Part shown: piece after piece, positions 46,146 to 54,932 of the stretch
How the letters are laid out: the number at the start of each line of letters is the position of its first letter
How positions within the stretch are numbered: position 1 is the first letter of the stretch
NCBI GenBank assembly: GCA_016710625.1
Contig: JADJVK010000002.1
Span: forward strand, 124,001-188,000
Direction: 5' to 3'
From: Saprospiraceae bacterium
GTDB lineage: Bacteria > Bacteroidota > Bacteroidia > Chitinophagales > Saprospiraceae
DNA length: 64,000 nucleotides
Position numbers and translations under genes: made by a program
The notes under the pieces: model-generated
The model's input: only the letters and a program-made list of their open reading frames with translations
Databases searched by the model: none
What the model was told of the DNA's origin: nothing

Positions 46146-47861
46146 ATGAATAAAATTTACTTAATTCCTATTTTTTCCTTATTCATCTTATTTTTTTCTC
46201 CAAAATATAGTTTTAGTCAAGATAATCATAGTTTTCAATGGCGATACCGTTCTACTACAGATGCACCCATGAGAAATTTGGATGTGTTAGCTCTTCCAGA
46301 TTATGGTTATTTATCTAGTGGGTTAATTGAAATTCCAAATACAAACGGTATTTTAAATCCTTATGTTTATAGGACTGATTGTCAAGGCAAGGTATTGTGG
46401 GCGAAGCAATTAGCGGAAGGAACAGAAGGAGCAAACAATATTGGGGGCAGAATTCTTCCAATTTCTTCTACAGAATTTATTTTGGTTTGTAATATTGGAT
46501 TTTTCTTTAGCTCACCAAAAAATAGCATTTTTCTTGCAAAAATTGATATCAATGGCAATGTGAAATGGACTAAAAAATTGGGTGGCGGCACTCAAAAACA
46601 AACCGTAATTCAAGATGCAATTGTTTCAGCGGATGGGAATATATTAATTGCAGGTCAAACAGGTTCTTTTGGCTCGGATAGTGGCAATAATGATTATACA
46701 GATCAATATTTTGTGAAAATAAGCCCAGCTGGGAATATCATTTGGAGTAAAACTTATGGTAATCCGAAAGCAATAGACCGTTCTTTTGCAATAACAGAAT
46801 TAGCGGATAATAGTATCGTAACTGCTGGCTCTTATCTTCATGCAGGCACGTTTTATGCCAACTTGTTGAAGATGGATAAAGATGGCAATTTGTTGTGGAA
46901 CAAGGTTTTTGGCGATAGTATTGCCCCTCATGCAAATCATGCATATGGCGTATTAGCTTGCAAGGATGGTGGCTTTTTGATAACTGGTTCGACCACAAAT
47001 GCAAAGGAAAATTTCCAATCCTATTCAGATATGTTGGTGATTAAAACCAATTCAGATGGCGTAGCTCAATGGACTAGGGTTGTGGCTGGTGGTGCTCCAG
47101 ATTTGTTTGAGAATAGTGTGAATAGCACTGAAACAGAAAATGGCGATTATGTCGTAATGTGTGCAACTAGCTCATTTCCAACCAGTGGATTTGTAGGAAA
47201 TAAATATGCGATTATCACTTTGTCATCAGGTGGAAGTATCAAAAATACGACTACCTTTAATCAAGGTTCTTCCCATTATCCTCGATTATTGAAAAATAAA
47301 GCAGAAGGTGGATACATGATAACTGGTTTTACAAACTGGAGCGGTTATGGTGGAGATAATAACACTTTTGATCCTATTTTAATCAATACAGATTATAAAT
47401 TTGGTGTCAATGATTGTCATACAAACGATGCAACTAGTGTTACATCGGTTTACAATCCTAATTTTGATTTTAAAAATGGACCTGCTACTGCTGGTTCTGG
47501 TGGGACTTTGACTGAAACGATAACAAATGTTACTGATTTTGATTTGAAATTAAATAATATTTGTGAAAAAAATGGCTATGTTTCCTGTACGAATGCAACT
47601 TTGCCAATTCAAGAAGCAAACGATTTAATCACTATGACACCAAATCCTGCACAAGTGAATGTTCCAATTAATATAAAATGGGAATTGGATGGTATTGAAA
47701 CTATTCAAGTAACTGATATTCAAGGAAAAATCATAAGTGAAGGAAAGGTAGATAATTGGTATAAAAACGCCAATATTACTTTGAATGAGAGTGGATTTTA
47801 TTTTGTCCGATTAAGTAATAGTAATACGCAATATTTCAAAAAACTAGTTGTTATTCAATAA
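46146..47861 (+). CDS. Secreted propeller-like repeat protein with T9SS sorting domain
   Basis: 571 residues. A signal peptide ends YSFSQ. The body has repeats of about 50-60 residues with the core KxDxxGNxxWxKxxGG (IDINGNVKWTKKLGGG, ISPAGNIIWSKTYGN, MDKDGNLLWNKVFGD), as in the delta-60/beta-propeller proteins of marine Bacteroidota. The C-terminal ~80 residues are a T9SS type A sorting domain (MTPNPAQVNVPI, then ESGFYFVRLSNSN, KKLVVIQ). The protein should be exported across the outer membrane and surface-attached. Its ligand is unknown. Confidence 0.88.
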   Translation: MNKIYLIPIFSLFILFFSPKYSFSQDNHSFQWRYRSTTDAPMRNLDVLALPDYGYLSSGLIEIPNTNGILNPYVYRTDCQGKVLWAKQLAEGTEGANNIGGRILPISSTEFILVCNIGFFFSSPKNSIFLAKIDINGNVKWTKKLGGGTQKQTVIQDAIVSADGNILIAGQTGSFGSDSGNNDYTDQYFVKISPAGNIIWSKTYGNPKAIDRSFAITELADNSIVTAGSYLHAGTFYANLLKMDKDGNLLWNKVFGDSIAPHANHAYGVLACKDGGFLITGSTTNAKENFQSYSDMLVIKTNSDGVAQWTRVVAGGAPDLFENSVNSTETENGDYVVMCATSSFPTSGFVGNKYAIITLSSGGSIKNTTTFNQGSSHYPRLLKNKAEGGYMITGFTNWSGYGGDNNTFDPILINTDYKFGVNDCHTNDATSVTSVYNPNFDFKNGPATAGSGGTLTETITNVTDFDLKLNNICEKNGYVSCTNATLPIQEANDLITMTPNPAQVNVPINIKWELDGIETIQVTDIQGKIISEGKVDNWYKNANITLNESGFYFVRLSNSNTQYFKKLVVIQ

Positions 47862-47868
47862 TTTAATC

Positions 47869-48516
47869 ATGTATATTTCAATTCATCCAGATAATCCTGA
47901 AGAAAGAAAAATTGATCAAGTAGTTAAAATATTACAATCTGGAGGGGTAATAATCTATCCTACTGATACCGTCTATGGAATAGGTTGTGATATTCGTCAA
48001 CAGGAAGCCATTGAGAAAGTATGCCGAATTAGAGGGTTGAAGCCTGAAAAAGCAGCCCTTTCTATAATGTGTAAGGATATCAGCCAAATAGCGGATTACA
48101 CCCAGCAAATTGATACGCCCTATTTTAAATTATTGAAAAAACATTTGCCTGGACCATTTACATTTATCTTGAATTCTAATAATACGGTACCTAAAATGTT
48201 CAAAAACAAAAAAAGGACTATTGGGATAAGGATACCTGAAAACAAGATAGTTTTAGCTCTGATAGAAGCTTTGGGTGCACCAATTCTAACTACTTCATTG
48301 AAATCTGATGATGAAATTTTAGAATATTTTACAGACCCATCAGAAATTTATGAGGATTTTGAGCTCCAAGTTGATATTGTCATAGATGGTGGAATCGGAA
48401 AAAATGTTCCTTCCACAATTGTAGATCTTACTAATAATGAGCCAGTTGTCATAAGAGAAGGTGCCGGAGAATTTATGTTGAATTTTTTTGATATAAATTT
48501 TAAAATCAAATTTTAA
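47869..48516 (+). CDS. L-threonylcarbamoyladenylate synthase family protein (Sua5/YciO/YrdC)
   Basis: 215 residues from the ATG at 47869; an in-frame start 21 nt upstream would overlap the previous gene. The YrdC core is visible: GGVIIYPTDTVYGIGCD, the nucleotide loop RIRGLKPEKAALSIMCKD, GPFTFIL, RTIGIRIPENK and STIVDLTNNEPVVIREGAG. No Sua5 C-terminal domain is present, so it is the short YrdC/YciO form. The enzyme makes threonylcarbamoyl-AMP for t6A37 in tRNA; short YciO-type relatives may have a different role. Confidence 0.92.
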   Translation: MYISIHPDNPEERKIDQVVKILQSGGVIIYPTDTVYGIGCDIRQQEAIEKVCRIRGLKPEKAALSIMCKDISQIADYTQQIDTPYFKLLKKHLPGPFTFILNSNNTVPKMFKNKKRTIGIRIPENKIVLALIEALGAPILTTSLKSDDEILEYFTDPSEIYEDFELQVDIVIDGGIGKNVPSTIVDLTNNEPVVIREGAGEFMLNFFDINFKIKF

Positions 48517-48618
48517 GTACAATTTTTCAAAATAATTGAAATATTTAGGAGCGAAATCGAACAATGTTGTATCATTCTTTAGAGGCACAATAATATTAAT
48601 ATCTAAACACTTTTAATA

Positions 48619-49278
48619 ATGAAAAAAAACATCTTAATCATCGGTTTGTTGTTAATATATCAATTGATTTTTGCACAGCATTTTATCATTTCTCATATAA
48701 ATGCCAATCATAATCCCAATAATTTAAATACTGAAAATGAAGGAACTTATGGTTCTGTAATTGGTTGGACTTTGCTTTTGAGTGGAGCAAAGTCAGAACC
48801 AATATGGTCGCCAACGAGGACATTACCTTTTGATTTTGAGTTTAATGGAAAAGTTTTTAATAAATTCAGAGCTTCGTCAAATGGTATAGTAACATTTGAT
48901 ACGACCGAAATTCTTCCAAACTCTAAGTATGAAAGTTTTGTACTGCCCAATGACTCAGTACCAGATAATTCAATTGGTGTATTGAAATTAGAAACAAACG
49001 GCGTTAAAGATTTATTGAGTGTTAAAGAAATTAAGACTTTTCCAAATCCTACTGTAAATCAATTGAATGTAAGTTTCAATGCTGAAAAGCAAGATAATCT
49101 ACATTTTGATTTATATAATTTGGATGGACAATTAATAAAGTCTATTCAAAAGTCAGTTAACTCAGGTTTGAATACAATTGAAATCAATACAACTGATGTG
49201 ATTTCAGGAGTTTATTATCTTTCTATTAAAGATTCTAAAAATAATGTTCATTCTGAGCCAATTACAATTGTAAAATAA
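48619..49278 (+). CDS. Short T9SS-exported protein
   Basis: 219 residues. A signal peptide ends LIFAQ. The N-terminal half has a piece of the domain seen in many T9SS proteins (PFDFEFNGKVFNKFRASSNGIVTF), and the C-terminal half is a T9SS type A sorting domain (IKTFPNPTVNQLNVSF, then ISGVYYLSIKDS). Between them only ~25 residues are left (NDSVPDNSIGVLKLE), much shorter than in relatives that I recall, so an internal in-frame deletion or a naturally minimal protein is possible. It is followed directly by a strong terminator. Confidence 0.75.
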   Translation: MKKNILIIGLLLIYQLIFAQHFIISHINANHNPNNLNTENEGTYGSVIGWTLLLSGAKSEPIWSPTRTLPFDFEFNGKVFNKFRASSNGIVTFDTTEILPNSKYESFVLPNDSVPDNSIGVLKLETNGVKDLLSVKEIKTFPNPTVNQLNVSFNAEKQDNLHFDLYNLDGQLIKSIQKSVNSGLNTIEINTTDVISGVYYLSIKDSKNNVHSEPITIVK

Positions 49279-49300
49279 AAAATTAAAATTCATTTTTTAT

Positions 49301-49337
49301 AATAGCCTTGCAATATATTTGTAAGGCTATTTTTTTT
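49301..49337 (+). terminator. Intrinsic terminator
   Basis: AATAGCCTT (49301-49309) pairs with AAGGCTATT (49323-49331), followed by a T run to 49337. It separates the T9SS cargo gene from the fucosidase locus. Confidence 0.8.
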
Positions 49338-49353
49338 AACCAAAATCAAAAGA

Positions 49354-51398
49354 ATGAGTAAGCTTTTAGCATTAAAATATATTGTAATTTTTATTTTTTT
49401 ATTTTTAAAAATTAGTTTTGGGTTTGCTCAAAATAGCAATAACTATGTGAAAATATACCCATCTGATACCCAGATAGATATAATAAAAAAAGCAGCTGAG
49501 CTGAAGCCTACTCCTAGACAATTACGTTGGCAAGAACTGGAATTAACAGCTTTTATACATTTTGGCATCAATACATTCACCAATAAAGAATGGGGCGATG
49601 GTACCGAATCACCTTCAATTTTTAACCCCAAAAAGCTTAATGCAGATCAATGGGTGAAGGTTTGTAAAAAGGCAGGATTCAAACAAATTATTATAACAGC
49701 AAAGCACCATGACGGATTTTGTCTATATTCAGCAAATTTACTGAACATTCTGTTAAAAACAGTCCTTGGAAAAATAGTAAAGGTGATGTGGTGAAAGCCG
49801 TAGCTGATGCTTGCAAAAAATATCAAATTGGTTTTGGAATTTATCTATCTCCTTGGGATAGAAATTCTAAATATTATGGAACTGAAGAGTATAATAAATT
49901 CTTTGTCAATCAATTAACAGAATTATTGACCGAATATGGCAAGGTGGATGAGGTTTGGTTTGATGGAGCAAATGGAGAAGGTCCAAATGGAAAAAAACAA
50001 GAATATGAATTTGAGGCATGGTATAATATCATAAGGAAATTACAACCTTCAGCTACCATCTCAATCATGGGACCAGACATTCGTTGGGTAGGAACGGAAT
50101 CTGGATATGGGAGGGAAACAGAATGGAGTGTGATGCCATTAAATGATAAGTTGTTAGAAAACATTGCTGAAAACTCACAAAAAGAAGTAAATTTTGCCCC
50201 AATGGGCGATATGACCGAATCAGATTTGGCAAGTAGAGAAAAAATTTATCAAGCAAAAGGTTTGATTTGGTATCCATCTGAAACCGATGTATCAATAAGA
50301 CCAGGTTGGTTCTATCATCCCGAAGAAGACAATAGAGTGAAGTCGGTTGAAAAGCTTTTTGATATATATTGTAGTTCCGTAGGAAGAAATAGTGTTCTTT
50401 TAATGAATATTCCACCCAATAAAGATGGATTGATTGCAAATATAGATACTAAAATTTTGGAACATTGGAGAAAGTTAATTGATAAATCGTTTTCAAATAA
50501 CCTATTAAAAAAAGCAGCTGTATCATGCAATAACGGATTGAACATGAATGCTTTAGTGGATGATTTGCCCAATAGCTATTTTACTACTAAAAATAGGGAC
50601 ACCACCTGTATTATTGAATTTAATCTCAATAAAAAGGAAAAATTTGATGCTCTTATATTACAAGAAAATATTAGAATTGGTCAGCGAATAGAAGCATTTG
50701 AATTGGAGTCATGGGAGGACAATCATTGGCAGCCAATAGGGAAAGGCACAACTGTCGGCTATAAAAGGATTATTAGATTTTCAGCTGTAACTTCCGATAA
50801 GTTTAGAGTGAAAATCGTATCTTCAAGATTGAATCCTACTTTATCCAATATCGGATTGTACAAATTGCCCAAAAATGTTGCTTACCAACCTTCAATTAGT
50901 ACTAAATTAAAACCTTTTTTACAAAACAATATCGCTTTGCATAAAGCATATTCATTTCAAAAAGCACCGCACCCAAAATATAACCAAGTTGAAAAATCTG
51001 GAATGACTAATGGAATAATTGGTGGGGATAATGCATTTAATGATGGACAATGGTGTGGCTGGAGCGGCGAAGATTGTAAGGTAATTTTGGATTTAAATGG
51101 ATTTCAGACAATAAATAATTTGCGATTGGTCTATTTTAATCTGCCACCGAGTTGGATTTTTCCACCTTCAGAAATTGAGATATTATGTTCTGCAAATGGG
51201 ATAGATTTTGATAAAGTAAGTAGTATTAATAAATTCAATATTAAAGCAGAAGGTGCTCAATTTGTGGATTTTAAGCTTCAAAAAATGGATTGTAAATTTA
51301 TAAAATTAATAGTTAAAAACTTTGGAATTATTCCTGAAAGCTACCAAGGAGTTGGAAATCCAGCTTGGCTATTTTTAGATGAAATCATTATAAATTAG
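49354..51398 (+). CDS. GH29 alpha-L-fucosidase with discoidin-like C-terminal module, one frameshift near 49730
   Basis: The chain starts at ATG 49354 with a signal peptide ending GFAQ and has GH29 features: FIHFGINTF, ITAKHHDGFCLY, then, after adding one base at ~49727-49731, SKFTEHSVKNSPWKNSKGDVV, YLSPWDRN, the nucleophile region DEVWFDGANGEGP and RPGWFYH. The catalytic core ends about residue 480; a middle domain and a C-terminal module follow, ending GNPAWLFLDEIIIN. That module resembles the C-terminal parts of the DUF4838 and GH20 proteins downstream. The break is a single-base loss, more likely a sequence error. A second GH29 gene starts 22 nt after the stop. GH29 enzymes release terminal alpha-L-fucose. 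Confidence 0.85.
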
Positions 51399-51420
51399 TG
51401 TGTTATAAATATTTTTAACC

Positions 51421-52854
51421 ATGAGATATTTTATTATTTTCCTACTTTGTTTCAGCAATATATTTGCAACTTTTGCCCAACAGCATAGTGAGCAGAATCT
51501 ACATTATATTGCACCCAAAGATCCTTTGGTTCAGTCGAAATTAGCGGATTGGAGCAATAGAAAATTTGGATTGTTGATGCATTGGGGGCTTTATGCACAA
51601 TGGGGAATCGTAGAAAGTTGGAGCCTTTGCCCAGAGGATGAAGATTGGTGCAGAAGATTTGGACCAAACAAAGAGGATTGGTATGCCTATAAAAAATCCT
51701 ATGAGAATTTGCAAAACACCTTTAACCCAATCCACTTCAACCCGGAGAAATGGTCTGCTGCAGCTAAAGATGCAGGGATGAAATATGTGGTTTTTACCAC
51801 CAAACACCACGATGGTTTTTGTATGTTTGACACCAAAGAAACGGATTACAAAATTACCAATACACCCTATAAAAACGACCCAAAAAGCAATGTGGCGAAA
51901 GAGATTTTTGCTGCTTTTAGAAAAGATAGTTTTATGGTAGGGGCATATTTCTCCAAACCCGATTGGCACACTCCATATTATTGGTGGCCTGGTTTTCCAC
52001 CCAAAGATCGGAATAGCAGCTATCATCCTAAAAAATATCCATTGTTGTGGGAGAAGTATAAGCAATTCACTTTCAATCAGATACAAGAGTTGATGACCGA
52101 TTATGGGAAGATGGATATACTATGGTTAGATGGTGGTTGGGTTCGCCCATTTACTACGATTGACACTTCTGTTTCTTGGCAAAAAACAATTCCATTCGAC
52201 CAAGATATAGATATGGCTAAAATCGCAAAAAGGAGTAGAGAGCTACAACCAGGTTTGTTGGTAGTGGATAGAACGGTTACAGGCGAATTTGAAAATTACG
52301 TAACTCCAGAGCACCAAATTCCGGATGAATACATGGAAATTCCTTGGGAAACTTGTTTGACGATGGGAAATTCTTGGGGATATACGCCAAAAGAAAATTT
52401 TAAATCTGCAAGAAAATTAATTGAAATTCTGACGGAAATTGTTTCAAAAAATGGCAATCTTTTGTTGGGAATCGGACCAAGTCCAGATGGTGAATTTCAT
52501 GAAGAAGCTTATGCTCGACTAGCGGAGATAGGGAAGTGGATGAAAGTAAATAACGAGGCGATATATAACACAAAAGGGGATAATAAAATTGGGAAGCAAG
52601 GAAAATTTGTTTTTACATTGAATGGCAATACTATTTATGCGATTTACAGAACTGCAGAATATGAAAAGTTGCCTAAATCATTTGAAATCAATAATTTGAA
52701 GTTGAATCCTAAGGCAAAAATAAAATTGTTGGGAACCAATGAAAACTTAAAATGGAAGGCATTGGATGGAAAAACTATCATTGAAATACCTGAAAAAATG
52801 AACATTTCTGGATTAGTGGATTATGCCTGGGTATTGAAAATTGAGAACCAATAA
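51421..52854 (+). CDS. GH29 alpha-L-fucosidase
   Basis: 477 residues with a signal peptide ending TFAQQ. GH29 landmarks are KFGLLMHWGLYAQWG, VFTTKHHDGFCMFDTK, YFSKPDWH and the nucleophile in DILWLDGGWVRP, followed by NGNLLLGIGPSPDGEF. It is the second of two adjacent fucosidases. The two differ in length and C-terminal architecture, so they probably have different linkages or substrates; this one lacks the discoidin-like module. Both genes run toward a convergent operon that begins upstream of 62.7 kb and ends at the mutarotase. Confidence 0.93.
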   Translation: MRYFIIFLLCFSNIFATFAQQHSEQNLHYIAPKDPLVQSKLADWSNRKFGLLMHWGLYAQWGIVESWSLCPEDEDWCRRFGPNKEDWYAYKKSYENLQNTFNPIHFNPEKWSAAAKDAGMKYVVFTTKHHDGFCMFDTKETDYKITNTPYKNDPKSNVAKEIFAAFRKDSFMVGAYFSKPDWHTPYYWWPGFPPKDRNSSYHPKKYPLLWEKYKQFTFNQIQELMTDYGKMDILWLDGGWVRPFTTIDTSVSWQKTIPFDQDIDMAKIAKRSRELQPGLLVVDRTVTGEFENYVTPEHQIPDEYMEIPWETCLTMGNSWGYTPKENFKSARKLIEILTEIVSKNGNLLLGIGPSPDGEFHEEAYARLAEIGKWMKVNNEAIYNTKGDNKIGKQGKFVFTLNGNTIYAIYRTAEYEKLPKSFEINNLKLNPKAKIKLLGTNENLKWKALDGKTIIEIPEKMNISGLVDYAWVLKIENQ

Positions 52855-52889
52855 TGAGATATGAAATTTAAAAAAATGGCAAGATTGGA

Positions 52890-53222
52890 TTAATTTAAAT
52901 CAAAAATTTTATCCATCAAAATCCATTTCTCTCCGGCTTTTGCCCAAGGAAGTGCTTGCTGGTAGTGCCACATTAGTTTTTCCCATTTTTGAACAATGCT
53001 ATTTTGGGCATCCATAATTGCTTTTTTCTCAAATGAAAAAGAATCATCTACTTGCATTATCATAAAAAGCCGATTTCCAGAGCAATAGATTTCCAAATCG
53101 ACAATTCCAGCGGTTTTAATGCTCTCTATGATTTCTGGCCATACAGATTCGTGATACTTTTTATATTCAGCAATTAACTTTTCATCAGGAACCAAATCCA
53201 GTGCAAAACAGAATTTTCTCAT
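52890..53222 (-). CDS. L-rhamnose/L-fucose-type sugar mutarotase (RhaM family)
   Basis: 110 residues, the family length. Conserved features are the N-terminal FALDLVPDEKLIAEYKKYHE with the catalytic His in KKYHESVWPEI, and the C-terminal PWAKAGEKWILMDKIFDL. RhaM-type mutarotases interconvert sugar anomers. The name in databases is usually L-rhamnose mutarotase, but beside fucosidases and FucP, L-fucose is the more likely substrate. The start overlaps the fucP stop by 4 nt (ATGA), so the two are translationally coupled. Confidence 0.85.
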   Translation of the reverse strand: MRKFCFALDLVPDEKLIAEYKKYHESVWPEIIESIKTAGIVDLEIYCSGNRLFMIMQVDDSFSFEKKAIMDAQNSIVQKWEKLMWHYQQALPWAKAGEKWILMDKIFDLN

Positions 53223-54532
53223 ATATTTTCTATATCTATTTTCAAGGAAGAATTTGGGATAATATTTCGAACTGAAAAAAGAAAAACAACTGTAAAACAG
53301 AATACTGGAACTAAATAACCAATCTGTATGCTATTGGTAGAATCAGAAATATAACCCAACAAAGGTGGTAATAAAGCACCTCCAACAATGGACATAATAA
53401 TCAAAGAAGACCCGATTTTAGTATTTTTCTCCAACCCTTCTATTCCTATAGAAAAAATTGTTGGGAACATAATACTCATAAAAAAGGAAATCAATATTAA
53501 TGTATAAACGACTGAAATTCCAGTACCTATGACGACATAGATGGTCAGAAAAATATTGATGATGGCATAGATGGTTAACAGTTTTTTAGGATCAATAAAT
53601 TGCATTAGAAAAGTACCGAAGAACCTTCCCAACATAAATGCTAACCCATAGAATCCCAATAATTTGGAGCTCATATTTTCGTCCAACCCAGCGATGGTCG
53701 TTGCCATTTTTATGAAAAAACTTCCCACACAAACTTGAGCCCCCACATAAAAAAATTGAGCAACGACGCCCCATCTTAGATTTTTAGATTTCAATGCTTC
53801 TTTTATTGAAGCATCATTTGTTTGAGTGGAGGACACTTCTTTTATTTCGGGCATTCGGGTGAAGTAAAAAATAATAGCTACCAATAAAATGATTACTCCT
53901 AAAACTAAATAGGGCATTTTCACACTAGATGCCTCCATCGACAAATAGCCTTTAAGAGCATCCACTGGTAAGTTTTCCAATTCGATTTCAGATAAATTTT
54001 TACCAGAAAGTATCATCGGACCAATAAAAGTTGGTGCGATGTATGCAGCTAATCCATTGAAAGATTGTGAAAAATTCAATCTTTTTGTTGCGGTTTCAGG
54101 AGGTCCCAATTGGGTGATATATGGATTTGCAGCGGTTTCTAGAAAAGTCAACCCACAAGCTATAATGAACAAAGCTCCTAAAAAGAAGGAATATTGCAGG
54201 GTATCAGCAGCAGGTACGAATAAAATAGAGCCTACTCCGAATAAGACCAATCCGAATATTATTGCGGATTTATAGCCGTATTTTCTCATAAAATACCCAG
54301 CAGGCAATGACATGATGAAGTAAGCAATGAAAACGGCTGAATCCACAAAAGAGGATTGTAAGTCATTCAATCTAAATGCTTTACGAAGATGTGGGATTAA
54401 TATTGGATCTAAATTGTGAATAAATCCCCAGAAGAAAAAAAGGCTTGTTACCAAAATAAATGGGAACATCCATTTTTTGGATTGCATGGATTCTTTATCA
54501 GTAACAAAGTTAGCTTTCGTTTCTATCGACAT
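53219..54532 (-). CDS. fucP: L-fucose:H+ symporter FucP family transporter
   Basis: 437 residues with twelve hydrophobic helices of the MFS. FucP features include FFFWGFIHNLDPILIPHLRKAF near the N-terminus, LPAGYFMRKYGYK and FLETAANPYITQLGPPETATKRLN. The last is the conserved region of the FucP/glucose-galactose subfamily. It imports L-fucose with protons through the inner membrane. It is upstream of, and overlaps, the mutarotase gene. The ~400 nt before its start contain a low-complexity tract. Confidence 0.9.
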   Translation of the reverse strand: MSIETKANFVTDKESMQSKKWMFPFILVTSLFFFWGFIHNLDPILIPHLRKAFRLNDLQSSFVDSAVFIAYFIMSLPAGYFMRKYGYKSAIIFGLVLFGVGSILFVPAADTLQYSFFLGALFIIACGLTFLETAANPYITQLGPPETATKRLNFSQSFNGLAAYIAPTFIGPMILSGKNLSEIELENLPVDALKGYLSMEASSVKMPYLVLGVIILLVAIIFYFTRMPEIKEVSSTQTNDASIKEALKSKNLRWGVVAQFFYVGAQVCVGSFFIKMATTIAGLDENMSSKLLGFYGLAFMLGRFFGTFLMQFIDPKKLLTIYAIINIFLTIYVVIGTGISVVYTLILISFFMSIMFPTIFSIGIEGLEKNTKIGSSLIIMSIVGGALLPPLLGYISDSTNSIQIGYLVPVFCFTVVFLFSVRNIIPNSSLKIDIENI

Positions 54533-54614
54533 TTATTATAGCATTAAGAATGAAGACTGTAAAGTTAATGGTTGGAACGAAATTAAAGAACATAATTTTA
54601 TTTTTTTAAATACA

Positions 54615-54932
54615 AAGTTGGTGGAAGTTGTGGGAGTTGTATGAGTTGTGGAGTTGTAGGAGTTGTAGGATTGTGGAGTTGTAGGATTGTGGAGTTTAAG
54701 ATATTCAAATTTAGTTTAAAATCTAGCAAATAAAAAAATACCGAATCCCCGAATTCACCAAATATACCGTATCCCCGAATCTTCAGAATCCCCTCCCTTT
54801 CCGAATTATAGGAACTTCGGGATCAACCAAATCTACCGAATTACCGAATCAACAAATCAACAAATCAACTCCCGAAACTTCGGGATCAACACCTCCAACA
54901 CCTCTAACAAATCAAACAACTCAAACAACCTC
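54615..54932. repeat. Low-complexity intergenic tract with GT-rich and CA-rich arms
   Basis: The 399 nt between fucP and the DUF4838 gene contain no gene that I can support. 54615-54696 is a degenerate tandem repeat of GTTGTAGGA-type units. About 54848-54932 is a CA-rich tract (AATCAACAAATCAAC, CAACACCTCCAACACCTC) whose reverse complement resembles the GT-rich arm. Between them are ACCGAATC-type units. AACTTCGGGATCAAC occurs twice as a direct repeat (54813-54827 and 54876-54890), and CCCGAA/TTCGGG at 54871-54884 can form a hairpin. Confidence 0.7.

Noticed and set aside
52890..53222. Naming the mutarotase RhaM with rhamnose as substrate
   Set aside because: The family is right, but the fucosidase and FucP neighbours make L-fucose more likely, so no gene symbol is given.
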